From contig MFWN01000089.1 of assembly GCA_001786395.1 (NCBI GenBank), forward strand, positions 3,795 through 16,863: a stretch of DNA of 13,069 nt, written 5' to 3'. Of this stretch, positions 12,869 through 13,069 are shown piece by piece. Position numbers and translations under genes: made by a program. The notes beneath the pieces are model-generated. The model did not search any database. It had not been told where the DNA came from and worked only from the letters and a program-made list of their open reading frames with translations. Numbering within the stretch: the stretch's first letter is position 1; every line of letters starts with the position of its first letter. Source of the stretch: Candidatus Pacearchaeota archaeon RBG_13_36_9. GTDB lineage: Archaea; Nanobdellota; Nanobdellia; Pacearchaeales; GW2011-AR1.

Positions 12869-13069
12869 ATGATAATTGGCAAATTAAAGCAGAATATTGA
12901 GAATCATACTTCTTTTGGCAATAAAATGGGGAATGTCTACAATTATTTTCTTTTGGCTAAGTTTTACATGAATCCTGCAAGTATAAAGTCCGTTCACCTT
13001 CAATTCGTAAACTACTGCAACCTAAACTGCGAGTATTGTTCTTTTTCAAACAATCAAAATAAAGAAACA
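12869..13069 (+). CDS. Radical SAM protein, N-terminal part (3' truncated by window)
   Basis: An open frame of 67 codons runs from ATG at 12869 to the end of the window. The cluster motif CX3CX2C is at C50, C54 and C57 (NYCNLNCEYCSF), preceded by SVHLQFV (41-47), the first barrel strand that normally leads into this motif. The N-terminal 40 residues are basic and aromatic with no signal peptide. Nothing can be said about the C-terminal domain or substrate. The spacing of the cluster motif from the start (about 50 residues) resembles the radical SAM protein at 9167, but the N-terminal sequences differ. TATA candidates lie at 12844-12854 and 12815-12828; neither is decisive. Confidence 0.8.
   Translation, partial: MIIGKLKQNIENHTSFGNKMGNVYNYFLLAKFYMNPASIKSVHLQFVNYCNLNCEYCSFSNNQNKET

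Overview
The window looks archaeal, most likely from a small-genome DPANN-type lineage (Woesearchaeota/Pacearchaeota-like); this is inferred, not proven. The reasons are the archaeal gene order secF-secD, the low G+C, and TATA-like boxes about 25-34 bases upstream of most start codons with little Shine-Dalgarno sequence, as expected for leaderless or short-leader archaeal transcripts. No rRNA, tRNA, CRISPR array, insertion sequence or integrase was seen.

Layout. (1) 1-1854: the 3' end of secF and all of secD, the membrane partners of the Sec translocon. (2) 1895-4867: a YdjM-like membrane protein, a 513-residue Wzx/MOP-type flippase and an FkbM-family methyltransferase, all on the plus strand. 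(3) 4914-8856: five genes on alternating strands: a minus-strand transketolase-like enzyme without the usual third domain, a plus-strand short-chain dehydrogenase, a minus-strand P-loop kinase, a plus-strand RfaE2/HldE-C-type nucleotidyltransferase, and a second P-loop kinase on the minus strand that is a clear paralogue of the first. (4) 9043-12167: a leader of four consecutive hairpins, then a radical SAM/SPASM-like protein, a second FkbM methyltransferase and a GT9 (heptosyltransferase-family) glycosyltransferase. (5) 12171-13069: a minus-strand class I methyltransferase and the 5' end of a second radical SAM gene that runs off the window.

How it may work together (inference). The genes after secD read as a surface-glycan locus. 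The transketolase-like enzyme could make a sugar phosphate. The dehydrogenase and P-loop kinases could reduce and phosphorylate it, the RfaE2-like enzyme could activate it as a nucleotide sugar, and the GT9 enzyme could transfer it. FkbM and class I methyltransferases could decorate the glycan, and the flippase could export the lipid-linked product. RfaE2, GT9 and a transketolase together recall bacterial ADP-heptose metabolism. However, GmhA, GmhB, the PfkB-type HldE kinase domain and a HldD-type epimerase are all absent here, so any such route would be non-canonical.

The strongest candidates for something undescribed are the kinase-RfaE2-kinase arrangement with the two-domain transketolase, and the hairpin array in front of the radical SAM gene, where two neighbouring hairpins differ by compensatory changes.
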